Translations under genes and position numbers: made by a program | Notes under the pieces: model-generated | Seen by the model: only the letters and a program-made list of their open reading frames with translations | Told to the model about the DNA's origin: nothing | Databases searched by the model: none | Assembly: GCF_009827325.1 (NCBI RefSeq) | Contig: NZ_WTYC01000009.1 | Span: forward strand, 41,505 to 105,504 | DNA: 64,000 bases | Source of the DNA: Qipengyuania vulgaris | GTDB lineage: Bacteria; Pseudomonadota; Alphaproteobacteria; Sphingomonadales; Sphingomonadaceae | Direction of reading: 5' to 3' | Part shown: positions 1-9,454 of the stretch, in pieces | How positions within the stretch are numbered: position 1 is the stretch's first letter | How the letters are laid out: each line of letters opens with the position of its first letter

Positions 1-73
1 TTGCCGTTGCCGGAACGCTTGCGACGAGGGCGGCAACGGAGAGCACGGATGTTTTTATGAGGTTAGAGAACAT
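1..73 (-). CDS. partial secreted protein, N-terminus only
   Basis: A minus-strand reading frame begins with ATG at 71-73 and runs off the left edge of the window. The 24 visible residues (starting MFSNLIKTSVLSV and ending near ASVPATA) form a textbook Sec signal peptide: a lysine, a hydrophobic Ala/Leu/Val core and an AxA cleavage site. A GAGG Shine-Dalgarno-like sequence lies about 8 bases upstream. It follows the DUF11-like gene by 31 bases on the same strand, so the two are probably co-transcribed and exported together. Its mature domain is outside the window and function cannot be assigned. Confidence 0.65.
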   Translation of the reverse strand, partial: MFSNLIKTSVLSVAALVASVPATA

Positions 74-104
74 GTGATTTTCCTCGAGGTTCAGTCGTGC
101 GATC

Positions 105-1082
105 TCAGTCGATCGTGACGTCGAAAGTAACGGTGTAGCTGGCACCGGCCGCGGCCGAGCCGACATCAACCGTGATACCAGAATTATTCGCCTCCCCCGC
201 GTCCGCGTCAGATGCATCTGTTAGAGGCGCTCCATCGAGCGTGAGCGTGGCAGGTTTGTACGTCGTGCCCGCGGGGATGGCGTCCGTCACGTTAAGATCA
301 GTGATTGAGCCGCTACCGCCGACATTGGCCACGATAGTGAAGGTAATCGTTGCATCGGGAACGGCTTCGGATCCTCCGAACGGATCGATAACGCTTGCTG
401 TCTTGATCAGACTCAGAGCCGCGAGGCGTGCGATTAGTGAGCCATCGACGTCTGCATCAGCGCTTGTTGTGCCAACGACTGCGTTGCTTCCGTTGACCCC
501 TTGGCCCGCAAAGCTTGTACCGGGCGCGCCTGCGCCGGTCACGGCCTGAGCGACAAGCTTGACTGCGCTGCTATCGCCATCGGTGACACCTGCGGGCGAG
601 TTGACCAATACAAACACCGTGAGTGCGGCATCTGCGTCGAGAGAAGGAGTAGGCGCGCCCGCACCCAGAACCACGTCAACACCGTCATCATAGATGCCGT
701 TGCCGTTGGTATCGTAGGCAAGCCCATCAACCGTTACGTCGAAATCATTTCCCGTCACTGCAGCGTCAGCGGTTAAGTTAAAGGCTTCGGGACCATTGCC
801 GGTATTAGTAATCTCGAAGGTGAGCACAGCAGAGGCGTTGCCGATCGCAACCGCGCTGCCGTCCTGCCAGGCTGCAGTAACATCAAGAAGCTCGTCGACC
901 TGCACGGTGACAGTATTTGAATCTACCGTCTGCGGCGTGCCGTCCGCATCAGAGAATTCAGCGGTAGCGGTATTCTCGATAAGCGTGCCTGCAGGCACGC
1001 CGTCGGCCATCGCTGGCGATGCCACGAGAAAGGTTGCGAGGACCAGCGGACTGGCGGCGAACTTGAGACCCATGTGTTCCAT
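105..1082 (-). CDS. secreted protein with DUF11-like repeat
   Basis: A 325-residue protein with an N-terminal signal peptide (about residues 1-26, ending SPAMA). The C-terminal part (about 230-325) reads like a DUF11/conserved-repeat domain of Ig-like beta-sandwich type, including a DAIPAGTTY segment typical of that family. The middle is rich in Ala, Asp, Thr and Val, acidic and low in Lys, as in surface or extracellular proteins. No LPXTG, autotransporter or catalytic motif is visible. A second start lies at 1073 (MGLKF). The next gene downstream also encodes an exported protein. A cell-surface structural or adhesive role is inference. Confidence 0.7.
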   Translation of the reverse strand: MEHMGLKFAASPLVLATFLVASPAMADGVPAGTLIENTATAEFSDADGTPQTVDSNTVTVQVDELLDVTAAWQDGSAVAIGNASAVLTFEITNTGNGPEAFNLTADAAVTGNDFDVTVDGLAYDTNGNGIYDDGVDVVLGAGAPTPSLDADAALTVFVLVNSPAGVTDGDSSAVKLVAQAVTGAGAPGTSFAGQGVNGSNAVVGTTSADADVDGSLIARLAALSLIKTASVIDPFGGSEAVPDATITFTIVANVGGSGSITDLNVTDAIPAGTTYKPATLTLDGAPLTDASDADAGEANNSGITVDVGSAAAGASYTVTFDVTID

Positions 1083-1800
1083 GGGGGCCTTAGTGGACGA
1101 AAAAGGTTATCAAACGATTAGCAAATACGTAAATTTCCGTGGGTTGAAATTAACGGATCGTTCACTCTTCCGGCCGGTTTCCGCCTAATGCATAAGGCAT
1201 CTTTGACACGAAGGGACCAAGTTACCGTTAGTTTGATTGGTTAACTTTTACTTTAGTTGAGGCGGAGCGCCGTATCTGATGCCTGAGCCAGAAGTTCGAG
1301 AAAAGCAGGGCACCTCTTGGTGGTAGAGACCTAAAGCTTATGTAGAAGAAATAGTCCCTCCTACTTGCAGACTCCAACGAGACTGATCTGTCTGGCAGCA
1401 AGTTAGCAGATGAGGCTGACGTTTCAAACTTGCCAAGGCATCACGGGAACCTCTCGCCTTTTCTTGCTACTCAGAGACAAACACACGAGCACGCATGTTC
1501 CTGCCACTAGCCTTCTTCTAGCTCGCGAAGCCTGCCTACATTGGTGAACAATCTGGGGAGGCGTCACATTTAGAGCGGCAACAATTGGCCCACGCGCATT
1601 TCAACCATACCTTAGACTCCGTGGACCAAGTCCCCACGCTTACTGCAAATGTCTATTCGACCCATTCTGACCTTGGCGCAGCCGAAGAAGAGCTGCGGCC
1701 ATTCAATTTCCAATCCCTGACCCAGAAGACTAGACAGGCCATTGCAAATTAGAACCACATTCTAGAGTGATTTCAGTCGCACTACGTGTATTCGGCACCG
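1083..1800. other. 718-bp divergent intergenic region, no gene seen
   Basis: This stretch separates the minus-strand DUF11-like gene from the plus-strand TetR gene. It is visibly richer in A and T than its flanks and no frame in it shows a start, ribosome-binding site and coding-like composition together. It presumably carries the two divergent promoters. No terminator-grade hairpin, repeat array or RNA gene was recognised by eye. Confidence 0.5.
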
Positions 1801-2418
1801 ATGGCACAGGAACGAAGCCGCAGGACACGCGAGAAAGTCCTTGAGGCGGCAAGGGACTTAATTGTCGAACATGGCCACGAGCAAGTCTCGCTGAAGGAGA
1901 TTTGTGAGCGTTCCGGCGTATCAAATGGTAGTATCTTTCATCATTTTGGTTCGAAGGAAGGTATTGTTCGCGAACTCTTCGCTGCAGAGCGCGCCGCTTA
2001 TCTGGGCGTTATCCGAAATGCGATCATGCAATATGATGGCGACCCCTGCGATGCATTCGCCGCCGGTACGCGGGCGGCGTTGCATTACCAGGCGAAAAAT
2101 CCCGGTTCGTTCGGCCGGCTTATCGCTGAATTCTCAGACAGCGAGTGGTTGCGCCGCAATGTCGATCTGTGGCTGACGGTGGCATCGGAAGAGGAGTCTC
2201 CTGTGATTGCTTGGGCCGCCGAGTATTTCCGTAGCGGGGCCCTGCCGCGCCTCCCCCCTGCATTCTATCAGGCGGCCATGCTTGGACCAACCGATCTGCT
2301 TTCCCGCGCTCACCGCCAAGGGAGACTCGCGGGAGACATTGAGGAACTGGGAGATGATTTGGCAGAATTCGTAAGCGCCGGCCTCAAGAGCCTGCGGGAC
2401 CGCCAGCGAGAGGCTTAG
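1801..2418 (+). CDS. TetR/AcrR family transcriptional regulator
   Basis: About 205 residues with an N-terminal TetR helix-turn-helix: the segment around residues 5-50 contains RTREKVLEAA, the recognition-helix region SGVSNGSIFHHFGSKEGI and the usual F-x-x-K-E turn. The C-terminal ligand-binding half (about 60-205) is helical and not diagnostic of a ligand. The start is placed at ATG 1801, which gives the standard short TetR N-terminus; an in-frame GTG at 1786 is possible. It is divergent from the secreted-protein genes and precedes the TPP-controlled thiamin genes, whose riboswitch makes control by this repressor unnecessary. Its target is unknown; autoregulation from the long upstream gap is likely for the family. 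Confidence 0.88.
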   Translation: MAQERSRRTREKVLEAARDLIVEHGHEQVSLKEICERSGVSNGSIFHHFGSKEGIVRELFAAERAAYLGVIRNAIMQYDGDPCDAFAAGTRAALHYQAKNPGSFGRLIAEFSDSEWLRRNVDLWLTVASEEESPVIAWAAEYFRSGALPRLPPAFYQAAMLGPTDLLSRAHRQGRLAGDIEELGDDLAEFVSAGLKSLRDRQREA

Positions 2419-2503
2419 GTTCTCCATCGAGGCTCGGTGCCATTGCGACCTTGGTCCTTACCGACCCGCTGGACGCGTCTCCTCCAAACGCCTACACGCT
2501 TGT

Positions 2504-2600
2504 CATCCCCGGGGAGCCATGAGGCTGAGAGGGCGGTTGAAGTCCGCCGACCCGTCGAACCTGAACCGATTAGCATCGGCGGAGGGAGTGGGCGGCCACC
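2504..2600 (+). promoter_or_regulatory. TPP riboswitch (THI element)
   Basis: The conserved landmarks of the thiamin pyrophosphate aptamer are present in order: GGGGAGCC (2511-2518), GCTGAGA (2524-2530), a GGCGG/CCGCC side stem, ACCCGTCGAACCTGAAC (2550-2566), the CCGA/TCGG stem and GGAGGGA (2581-2587). Binding of TPP is known to repress thiamin genes. The outer P1 helix is imperfect by eye. The aptamer ends about 40 bases before the first gene of the thiC operon, where a sequestering hairpin forms the likely translational output. Confidence 0.94.
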
Positions 2601-2612
2601 GCGTGAAGTCCG

Positions 2613-2632
2613 CTCTCCCGCCTCGTGGAGAG
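2613..2632 (+). promoter_or_regulatory. Shine-Dalgarno sequestering hairpin of the TPP riboswitch
   Basis: CTCTCC (2613-2618) is complementary to GGAGAG (2627-2632), which is the ribosome-binding site 7 bases before the ATG at 2640. The 8-base loop makes a simple hairpin that hides the ribosome-binding site. No U-tract follows, so translational rather than transcriptional control is the simplest reading. Confidence 0.7.
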
Positions 2633-2639
2633 ATTACAT

Positions 2640-3038
2640 ATGGCCGAAGGTATCGACATTCCTGCATGGATCGCCCTTTTCATGGGCCTCTACGCCCTTG
2701 CGGCCGGAATCGGGGAGTTGCGCCACCCGGGCGGGTGGACCGCAATGCTTGAGGATTACGAACGTAACACCGCGTTGCGCTTTCTAACCGGCATCGTCTG
2801 CATCGGGCTGGGCGGTGCGATCTATCTCGTATCGCCGTGGCAGCCGGATGACTGGCTCGCAATCCTTATCACCATCCTCGGCGGCTGGATGGCGATCGAG
2901 GGCGCGCTGATCCTTGCATTCGGCGATGGCATCATGCGCTTCGCCCGCCGCTTGATGGGCAAGGCCAACCAGCTATGGGCCTGGTTCTCGCTGATCCTCG
3001 GCGCGTTCCTTATCGCCACCGCCCTGTTCCGTCTCTAG
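2640..3038 (+). CDS. small inner-membrane protein under TPP riboswitch control
   Basis: A 132-residue protein beginning MAEGIDIPAW at ATG 2640, chosen because GGAGAG sits at 2627-2632. Four hydrophobic segments are visible (roughly residues 6-26, 47-66, 75-98 and 108-131), with short charged connections, so it is a polytopic membrane protein with no soluble domain. It is the first gene behind the riboswitch and thiC follows after 30 bases, so it is almost certainly made in response to low TPP. I do not recognise the family. A part in uptake of a thiamin precursor, or in supporting ThiC, is inference from position only. Confidence 0.82.
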   Translation: MAEGIDIPAWIALFMGLYALAAGIGELRHPGGWTAMLEDYERNTALRFLTGIVCIGLGGAIYLVSPWQPDDWLAILITILGGWMAIEGALILAFGDGIMRFARRLMGKANQLWAWFSLILGAFLIATALFRL

Positions 3039-5187
<2,149 letters not shown>

Positions 5188-5213
5188 GCGACGGAGAAAG
5201 CTCGCGGGAGGAT

Positions 5214-5606
5214 ATGGACACGGCGATCAAGACAATCGTCGTGCCCCACCTGCGCGCGATGGGCTTCAAGGGCTCCATGCCCCACTTCCACCGCCCGCGC
5301 GGAGAGGCGGTGGACCTGCTCTCCTTCCAGTTTCGCTCTGACGGAGGGGCCTTCGTGGTGGAACTGGGCCGCGTGGCTGCGGGCGGGTTCGATTTCCACG
5401 GCAAACACATCCCCGCCGCGAAGGCACAAAACCGCTACCTGAAAGAACGCCACCGCCTCGGCAGCGAACTGCGCGTGAATTATGGCGACCACTGGTTTGT
5501 GTTTTCAGGGCACGATGCGGACGAGGTTGCGCGGGAGGTTTGTGGGGCGCTTGACCAGGCGGAGGTGTGGGCGTTTGTGGATACGGTGGCGGTGCTTGGA
5601 GGGTGA
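5214..5606 (+). CDS. DUF4304 domain protein
   Basis: A 130-residue soluble protein. The opening (VVPHLRAMGFKGSMPHFHRP), the central LLSFQFRS and the downstream VELGR match the DUF4304 layout, a small alpha/beta domain of unknown function. The start at ATG 5214 is supported by GGGAGG at 5207-5212; extending further upstream would run through the DUF4287 gene in another frame. It lies 26 bases after that gene and is probably the last member of the riboswitch operon. Its 3' end abuts a truncated minus-strand leucine-rich-repeat remnant. Confidence 0.8.
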   Translation: MDTAIKTIVVPHLRAMGFKGSMPHFHRPRGEAVDLLSFQFRSDGGAFVVELGRVAAGGFDFHGKHIPAAKAQNRYLKERHRLGSELRVNYGDHWFVFSGHDADEVAREVCGALDQAEVWAFVDTVAVLGG

Positions 5607-5882
5607 GCGCTTGACGCGAACGAGCGCAGCGGTCACCGGCCAGCCGAGATCGAGATATTCAAGCTTTTCGAGCGAGCCGATTTCCTCGAGATAATCCTGG
5701 TTCGGCGCGCCCGCTGCCAATTCTCGCAGTCCGGTTCGCAATCCGATCCCGCGATGCGATGCCTTGTCGCGCCCGACATGCGCGAACTGCACATCCATCG
5801 GCAGGTCCGCTGCACTCATGAACGCGGGAACATCGGGCCGGCGCAAATGCATCCAGTGGCGGTAATGTTCGTTGAGATCCAT
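5505..5882 (-). pseudogene. truncated leucine-rich-repeat protein remnant
   Basis: A minus-strand frame from ATG 5882 encodes MDLNEHYRHWMHLRRPDVP and a stretch with coding-like composition up to one leucine-rich-repeat unit (LEEIGSLEKLEYLDLGW). After that unit, near 5640, the frame continues into Arg/His/Lys-rich sequence that is simply the antisense of the DUF4304 3' end. The remaining repeats expected in such a protein are missing. The simplest reading is a gene cut short by a deletion or insertion that placed the DUF4304 gene beside it. It could instead be a short expressed protein. Confidence 0.5.
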
Positions 5883-5961
5883 CGTCGGATCCTGTCCTGA
5901 TCTGATTGGCAAAGCGTAAATCAACCTTGCGGCAGCTTCACCACCGTTCCACATAGCCCCC

Positions 5962-6585
5962 ATGTCCGCAGACTGCTGTTCCTCCAAGTCCACCGAACTG
6001 GAAAAGCTCGCGCGCCAGGCCGATCAGCGGCGCGTGCTCGTGCTCGTGCTGGCGATCAATGCGGTGATGTTCGTGCTCGAATTCGGGGCGGGGATCATTG
6101 CCGGGTCCGCCGCGCTGATGGCGGATGCGTCAGACATGCTGGGCGATGCCATCGTCTATGCGGTCAGCCTTTACGCGCTGGCGCGCAGCGACCGGTGGAA
6201 GGCCGGGGCGGCGATGCTCAAGGGCGTGGTCATCCTTGGCCTCGGCATCGGGATCGCGGTCAATGTCGTGCTCAAGATCCAGAGCGGGGTGCCGCCGTCC
6301 GCCACGCTGATGCTGGTGTTCGGTGCGCTTGCGCTGGCGGCGAACCTCGTCTGCCTGCGGCTGCTTACCCGCTTCCGCCATCAGGACGTGAACATGGCGA
6401 GCACTTTCGAATGTTCGCGCAACGATGTGATCAACAATTGCGGTGTGCTGGTGGCCGCGGGGCTGGTGTGGTGGCTCGCCTCGCCATGGCCCGACATCGT
6501 GATCGGCGTACTGATGGCGCTCATCTTCCTGCGCAGCGCCCTGCGCGTGATCGCCGACGCCGCACCGCAGCTTCGCGCCGCGTGA
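5962..6585 (+). CDS. cation diffusion facilitator family transporter (short form)
   Basis: A 207-residue membrane protein with six hydrophobic segments and the CDF metal-site pattern: ADASDMLGDA places Asp58 and Asp62 in the second membrane segment, and a second polar cluster (ECSRNDVINN) lies in the fifth. It lacks the C-terminal cytoplasmic metal-binding domain of longer CDF proteins, as in the roughly 200-residue alphaproteobacterial form. The N-terminus carries adjacent cysteines (DCCSSK) that may bind metal. Efflux of Zn2+, Co2+ or a related divalent ion is inferred from the family. The gene stands alone and is followed by a hairpin at 6619-6650. Confidence 0.88.
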   Translation: MSADCCSSKSTELEKLARQADQRRVLVLVLAINAVMFVLEFGAGIIAGSAALMADASDMLGDAIVYAVSLYALARSDRWKAGAAMLKGVVILGLGIGIAVNVVLKIQSGVPPSATLMLVFGALALAANLVCLRLLTRFRHQDVNMASTFECSRNDVINNCGVLVAAGLVWWLASPWPDIVIGVLMALIFLRSALRVIADAAPQLRAA

Positions 6586-6618
6586 GGGCAGGTGAACGGT
6601 CCTTGTCCCGACAAAGTA

Positions 6619-6650
6619 AGGCCCGCCGCGGCAATAACCGGGGCGGGCCT
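6619..6650. terminator. GC-rich hairpin between convergent genes
   Basis: AGGCCCGCC at 6619-6627 pairs perfectly with the complementary arm ending at 6650, with a loop of about 13 bases. It lies between the stops of two convergent genes, a typical place for a shared terminator. Neither flank has a long T-run, so termination strength is uncertain. Confidence 0.55.
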
Positions 6651-6669
6651 GCTTGTGCTCTGGTGACGA

Positions 6670-7113
6670 TCAGACCGGGGCGTTCATCGCGCCCATTTCC
6701 GCGTCGGGCAGGGCGGACAATTCCTCTGCACTCATGCCTGTCTGCACGTCCATGTCGTCGCTATCGGCGCGGGCGATGAGCCCTTCCGTCGGCACTTCGA
6801 CCCAGCGATCGGGATCGGTGTCTTCCAGTTCGATGACCAGCCCGGTCACCATGCCAGCCGCATTGCGGCGGACCGCCTCGATATCGCCCAGGTCGGTCCC
6901 GTCGGCGGTGACCAGATCCGCGTCGAGCAGCTTCGCCTCGGTCATGCCCAGCGCGGCCACTTCGTTGCTGGCGGCATAGGCGCTCTGATCGGCTTCCCTT
7001 TCCACCTGTGCCTCCGCGCGGTCGGCTTCCTGCTCGGCCGGGGTTTCGCCGCAGGCGGCGATCAGGGCGCAGGCGGCAGCAAGGCTGGCAAAGGCGGTCT
7101 TGGGATGGTGCAT
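6670..7113 (-). CDS. lipoprotein with PRC-barrel-like domain
   Basis: A 147-residue protein with a lipoprotein signal peptide: a hydrophobic core followed by LIAACGET, giving a lipobox Cys near residue 21. A charged helical linker rich in Glu, Ala and Arg follows (about 24-45). The C-terminal part (about 60-140) resembles a PRC-barrel: LLDADLVTADGTDLGDIEAV and then LVIELEDTD. Such domains are common in envelope stress proteins of this group. It is divergent from the YbaY-like lipoprotein gene across a 109-base gap. Anchoring to the envelope is supported; the role is unknown. Confidence 0.72.
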   Translation of the reverse strand: MHHPKTAFASLAAACALIAACGETPAEQEADRAEAQVEREADQSAYAASNEVAALGMTEAKLLDADLVTADGTDLGDIEAVRRNAAGMVTGLVIELEDTDPDRWVEVPTEGLIARADSDDMDVQTGMSAEELSALPDAEMGAMNAPV

Positions 7114-7222
7114 GAAGGGTCCTTTTCGTGTTCGTTCATCCGTTCAATGCGTGCGGCAGGCCGCCGTTCCGAAATGAACGGATGGACGGGAACGCGGTGG
7201 TGCCCGGCAGAGTTTACCTGCC

Positions 7223-7645
7223 ATGAAACTAATTGCCCCGCTCGCCGCCACGCTGGCCTTCGCCCTGACCGCCTGTGCCACCACCCCTGCCGCTCAGGAC
7301 ATGGTCACCGTCACTGGGGAAGCGACCTACCGCGAACGCATTGCGCTGCCGCCCGAAGCGGTGATGACCGTCCGGATCGAGGACGTGTCGCGCGCTGGTG
7401 CCCCGGCCCCGGTCCTGGCGGAGGAAAGCTATCCCGCCGAGGGGAGTCAGGTACCGCTGCCCTTTGCCGTGGAGGTTCCCCGCGCGGCGCTGAAAGGCGC
7501 GGTCAGCACCTCCGCACGTGTGCGGATAGAGGATGCAGATGGCCGCCTGATGTGGATCACCGACACCCATACCCCCGTGACGCCGGTAGCAGGGGAAGCC
7601 GGCATCGATCTGGGCACGCTGGTGATGGTCCTCACGCCGGGCTGA
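7223..7645 (+). CDS. YbaY-family lipoprotein
   Basis: A 140-residue envelope lipoprotein with signal peptide and lipobox ending LTACATT (Cys about residue 18). The mature part contains the YbaY/YscW-type beta-domain features: VTVTGEATYRERIALPP, VRIEDVSRAG and, near the end, LVMVLTP. YbaY relatives are outer-membrane lipoproteins of uncertain function, sometimes with META/HslJ neighbours. The ATG lies downstream of a short purine-rich segment. It is divergently arranged with the PRC-barrel lipoprotein gene. Confidence 0.85.
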   Translation: MKLIAPLAATLAFALTACATTPAAQDMVTVTGEATYRERIALPPEAVMTVRIEDVSRAGAPAPVLAEESYPAEGSQVPLPFAVEVPRAALKGAVSTSARVRIEDADGRLMWITDTHTPVTPVAGEAGIDLGTLVMVLTPG

Positions 7646-7693
7646 GGCGAAAACGCTTTCCTACAGGCGTGCAGCCGTGGCTCATCCTGCCGG

Positions 7694-8386
7694 ATGACCG
7701 ACGAACACGACCAGCCTTCCGCCCCTTCCGCTCCCACCAGCCCGCGCAGGCGAGCGCGTCAGGGCAATGCCGATTATCGCTGGACCGTGCCCAAGGTGCA
7801 GACCTTCCTGCGCGCGCTCGAACAATACGGGCGGGTGGCGGAAGCGGCGAGGGCAGTGGGGATGAGCCGGCAGGCGGCCTATTCCCTGCGCGCCCGGCTG
7901 GACGGGCCCGCCTTTCGCGAAGCGTTTGAGGGTGCACGCCGTACCGGCCTGCGCGCCCGAGCGGCGGCGAGCAGGGCGCGGCTGGAAGCGCAGCGTTCGC
8001 CGTGGGAAGGGCCGGGGCTGGAGACGCTCGACTACCTGCGCGCCGGGGCGTCTCAAGCTGACACTTCTGGCGGGCAAACAGGCACTGGCGGGGCGCGAGC
8101 TGACACCGACATGCGCCATACCGACCCGCGCCGCCCGCAAGCCGACGCCGATCGCCACAAGCCGACAACTTTTGCGCCTGGACGGTGTAACACCCGGTCC
8201 ATGTCTTCGCCGCCTCTGCGACGGGAAGGAGCTGATCGGAGGCTCCGGCGGAACATTGGCCCGCGCCGGAGCTTGGTTGGACAGGCACACCCCAACCCAT
8301 GGAGAGCATCATGTCCGTTGCCAAAGTCACCGAAGTCATTTCCTCCTCGACCGAAAGCATCGAGGACGCCGTCCGCCAGGGCGTGA
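7694..8386 (+). CDS. helix-turn-helix protein with low-complexity tail
   Basis: The N-terminal 125 residues look real: a basic leader (RRRARQGNADYRW), then a helix-turn-helix with FLRALEQYGRVAEAARAVGMSRQAAYSLRARL, similar to small sphingomonad DNA-binding proteins and to terminase-small-subunit-like HTH folds. The remainder is low-complexity, with scattered Ala-Asp-Thr motifs and many Arg and Pro. The frame stays open to 8386, overlapping the dodecin gene by 76 bases, which is unusual; a natural frameshift or an earlier end is possible. The GC hairpin at 8242-8272 falls inside this tail. Target DNA is unknown. Confidence 0.6.
   Translation: MTDEHDQPSAPSAPTSPRRRARQGNADYRWTVPKVQTFLRALEQYGRVAEAARAVGMSRQAAYSLRARLDGPAFREAFEGARRTGLRARAAASRARLEAQRSPWEGPGLETLDYLRAGASQADTSGGQTGTGGARADTDMRHTDPRRPQADADRHKPTTFAPGRCNTRSMSSPPLRREGADRRLRRNIGPRRSLVGQAHPNPWRASCPLPKSPKSFPPRPKASRTPSARA
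8242..8272 (+). promoter_or_regulatory. perfect 9-bp hairpin upstream of dodecin
   Basis: GCTCCGGCG (8242-8250) pairs with CGCCGGAGC (8264-8272) around a 13-base loop. It lies 38 bases before the dodecin ATG. There is no T-run after it, so it may be a leader structure or mRNA-stability element rather than an intrinsic terminator. Confidence 0.4.
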
Positions 8387-8514
8387 AGCGCGCCTCCAAG
8401 ACCATCAGCGGGATCGAAGGCGTGTGGGTCAAGGATACCAAGGCGCAGGTCTCGAACGGCGAGATCACCGAATGGCGCTGCACGCTCAAGATCACCTTCG
8501 TGGTCAACGACTGA
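8311..8514 (+). CDS. dodecin family flavin-binding protein
   Basis: A 67-residue protein beginning MSVAKVTEVISSS at ATG 8311, supported by GGAGAG at 8301-8306; an in-frame ATG at 8299 lacks a site. The strand-helix-strand-strand plan and the sequence KVTEVISSSTESIEDAV then GVWVKDTKAQV match dodecin, a dodecameric hollow-sphere protein that stores riboflavin or FMN and protects it from light. The length is typical. It is followed at 23 bases by a small conserved ORF, probably in the same transcript. Confidence 0.9.
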   Translation: MSVAKVTEVISSSTESIEDAVRQGVKRASKTISGIEGVWVKDTKAQVSNGEITEWRCTLKITFVVND

Positions 8515-8537
8515 GCGAAGCGGAAGGAACACGGGCC

Positions 8538-8693
8538 GTGGCCGATCTCTACTTGAAGAACCTCGAATCCGAACGGCGCCAGCTCTGGGCGACAGCGCGC
8601 CTTAAGGGCCTGCCCAAGGATACGCCCGAACGCCGCCGGATCGCCGAGATCGACGAGGCGATTGCCGCGCACAAGGCAAAAAAAGTGGGATGA
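8538..8693 (+). CDS. small helical protein, 51 residues
   Basis: A GTG start at 8538 with GGAAGGAAC at 8522-8530 opens a 51-codon frame: VADLYLKNLESERRQL, then LKGLPKDTPERRRIAEID and a Lys-rich end. The composition is strongly helical and coding-like, with charged heptad-style spacing that suggests a two-helix hairpin. It lies 23 bases after the dodecin gene on the same strand and stops just before the convergent YaiI/DUF188 gene. No function is known to me. Confidence 0.65.
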   Translation: MADLYLKNLESERRQLWATARLKGLPKDTPERRRIAEIDEAIAAHKAKKVG

Positions 8694-8700
8694 CCTGCGC

Positions 8701-9198
8701 TCAGCGCAAGGCAGTCAGCACCCGGTCGAGCGCTTGCAGGAAGCGGGACCTGTCGGTCTTGGAGAAGGGCAGCGGGCCGCCCCCGCTTGCTCCCAGCGGG
8801 CCGTCCATCCCGGCGCGCAGGTCTTCCATGATGGCGCGCGTTGCGACGGCGCTCCCGATGCTCGCCGCGTCGAACGGCTTGCCGTTGTGGGCCAGCACCC
8901 GCGCGCCCGCTTTCAGGCACCGTTCGGCCAGCAGTATGTCCGCGGTCACGACCACGGTGCGCGGCCCAGCGGCCGCGGCGATCCAGTCATCCGCAGCGTC
9001 GAAACCGTCGGACACGACCACCCGCTGCACCTGCTCGTTCACCGGCACGCGGAAGAGGGAGTTGCTGACCACGCGCACCTGCGCCCCGAAGCGTGCGGCG
9101 ACGCGGTAGATCTCTTCCTTCACCGGGCAGGCGTCGGCATCGACCAGTATCGTGGCGGGGCCGGCGGCAGAGCTGTGGGCATCGGTCATGGCCCACAC
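8701..9198 (-). CDS. YaiI/YqxD family (DUF188) PIN-like protein
   Basis: A 165-residue cytoplasmic protein with the DUF188 hallmarks: ILVDADACPVKEEIYRVA near the N-terminus, an acidic cluster comparable to PIN nuclease active sites, then VSNS, VSDGFDAADDWI and the closing GPLPFSKTDRSRF. The family (YaiI/YqxD) has a NYN/PIN-like fold, so an RNA- or nucleic-acid-processing role is suspected but not shown. Length is normal. The gene is convergent with the dodecin pair and followed upstream by a tiny basic protein gene on the same strand. Confidence 0.92.
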   Translation of the reverse strand: MWAMTDAHSSAAGPATILVDADACPVKEEIYRVAARFGAQVRVVSNSLFRVPVNEQVQRVVVSDGFDAADDWIAAAAGPRTVVVTADILLAERCLKAGARVLAHNGKPFDAASIGSAVATRAIMEDLRAGMDGPLGASGGGPLPFSKTDRSRFLQALDRVLTALR

Positions 9199-9233
9199 CT
9201 AGCGCGCCTTCGCGGCGCGCTCCAGCTTTGGAC

Positions 9234-9368
9234 TTAGCTGTTCTTCATGTTCTCCAGACCGCGGATCGCGCCGGGCTTGAGGCTGGGGTTGGAGGCGTTC
9301 TGCTTGGGCCCCTTGTCGGCCTTCGGCTTGCGTGCTTCGCGGCTCTTGCGTTGTTGACCCTTGGCCAT
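9234..9368 (-). CDS. small basic protein, 44 residues
   Basis: ATG at 9368 (MAKGQQRKSREARKPKAD) opens a 44-residue highly basic protein ending PSLKPGAIRGLENMKNS. It resembles a short Lys/Arg-rich protein that recurs in sphingomonads. The longer frame back to 9437 reads through Pro/Trp-rich sequence that is unlikely to be coding. Basic charge suggests nucleic-acid binding, but this is inference. It starts 86 bases from the divergent DUF6491 gene. Confidence 0.65.
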   Translation of the reverse strand: MAKGQQRKSREARKPKADKGPKQNASNPSLKPGAIRGLENMKNS

Positions 9369-9454
9369 GTTAGGTTCCAGTAAGGGCGGAATGCCCCGCG
9401 CGGTCCATACGCCCTTTCGGGCGAACGCCTGCATCAATTCGCGGAAGAAACACC

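Noticed and set aside
1083..1800. Possible gene in the long gap
   Set aside because: No frame combined a plausible start, ribosome-binding site and coding-like composition.
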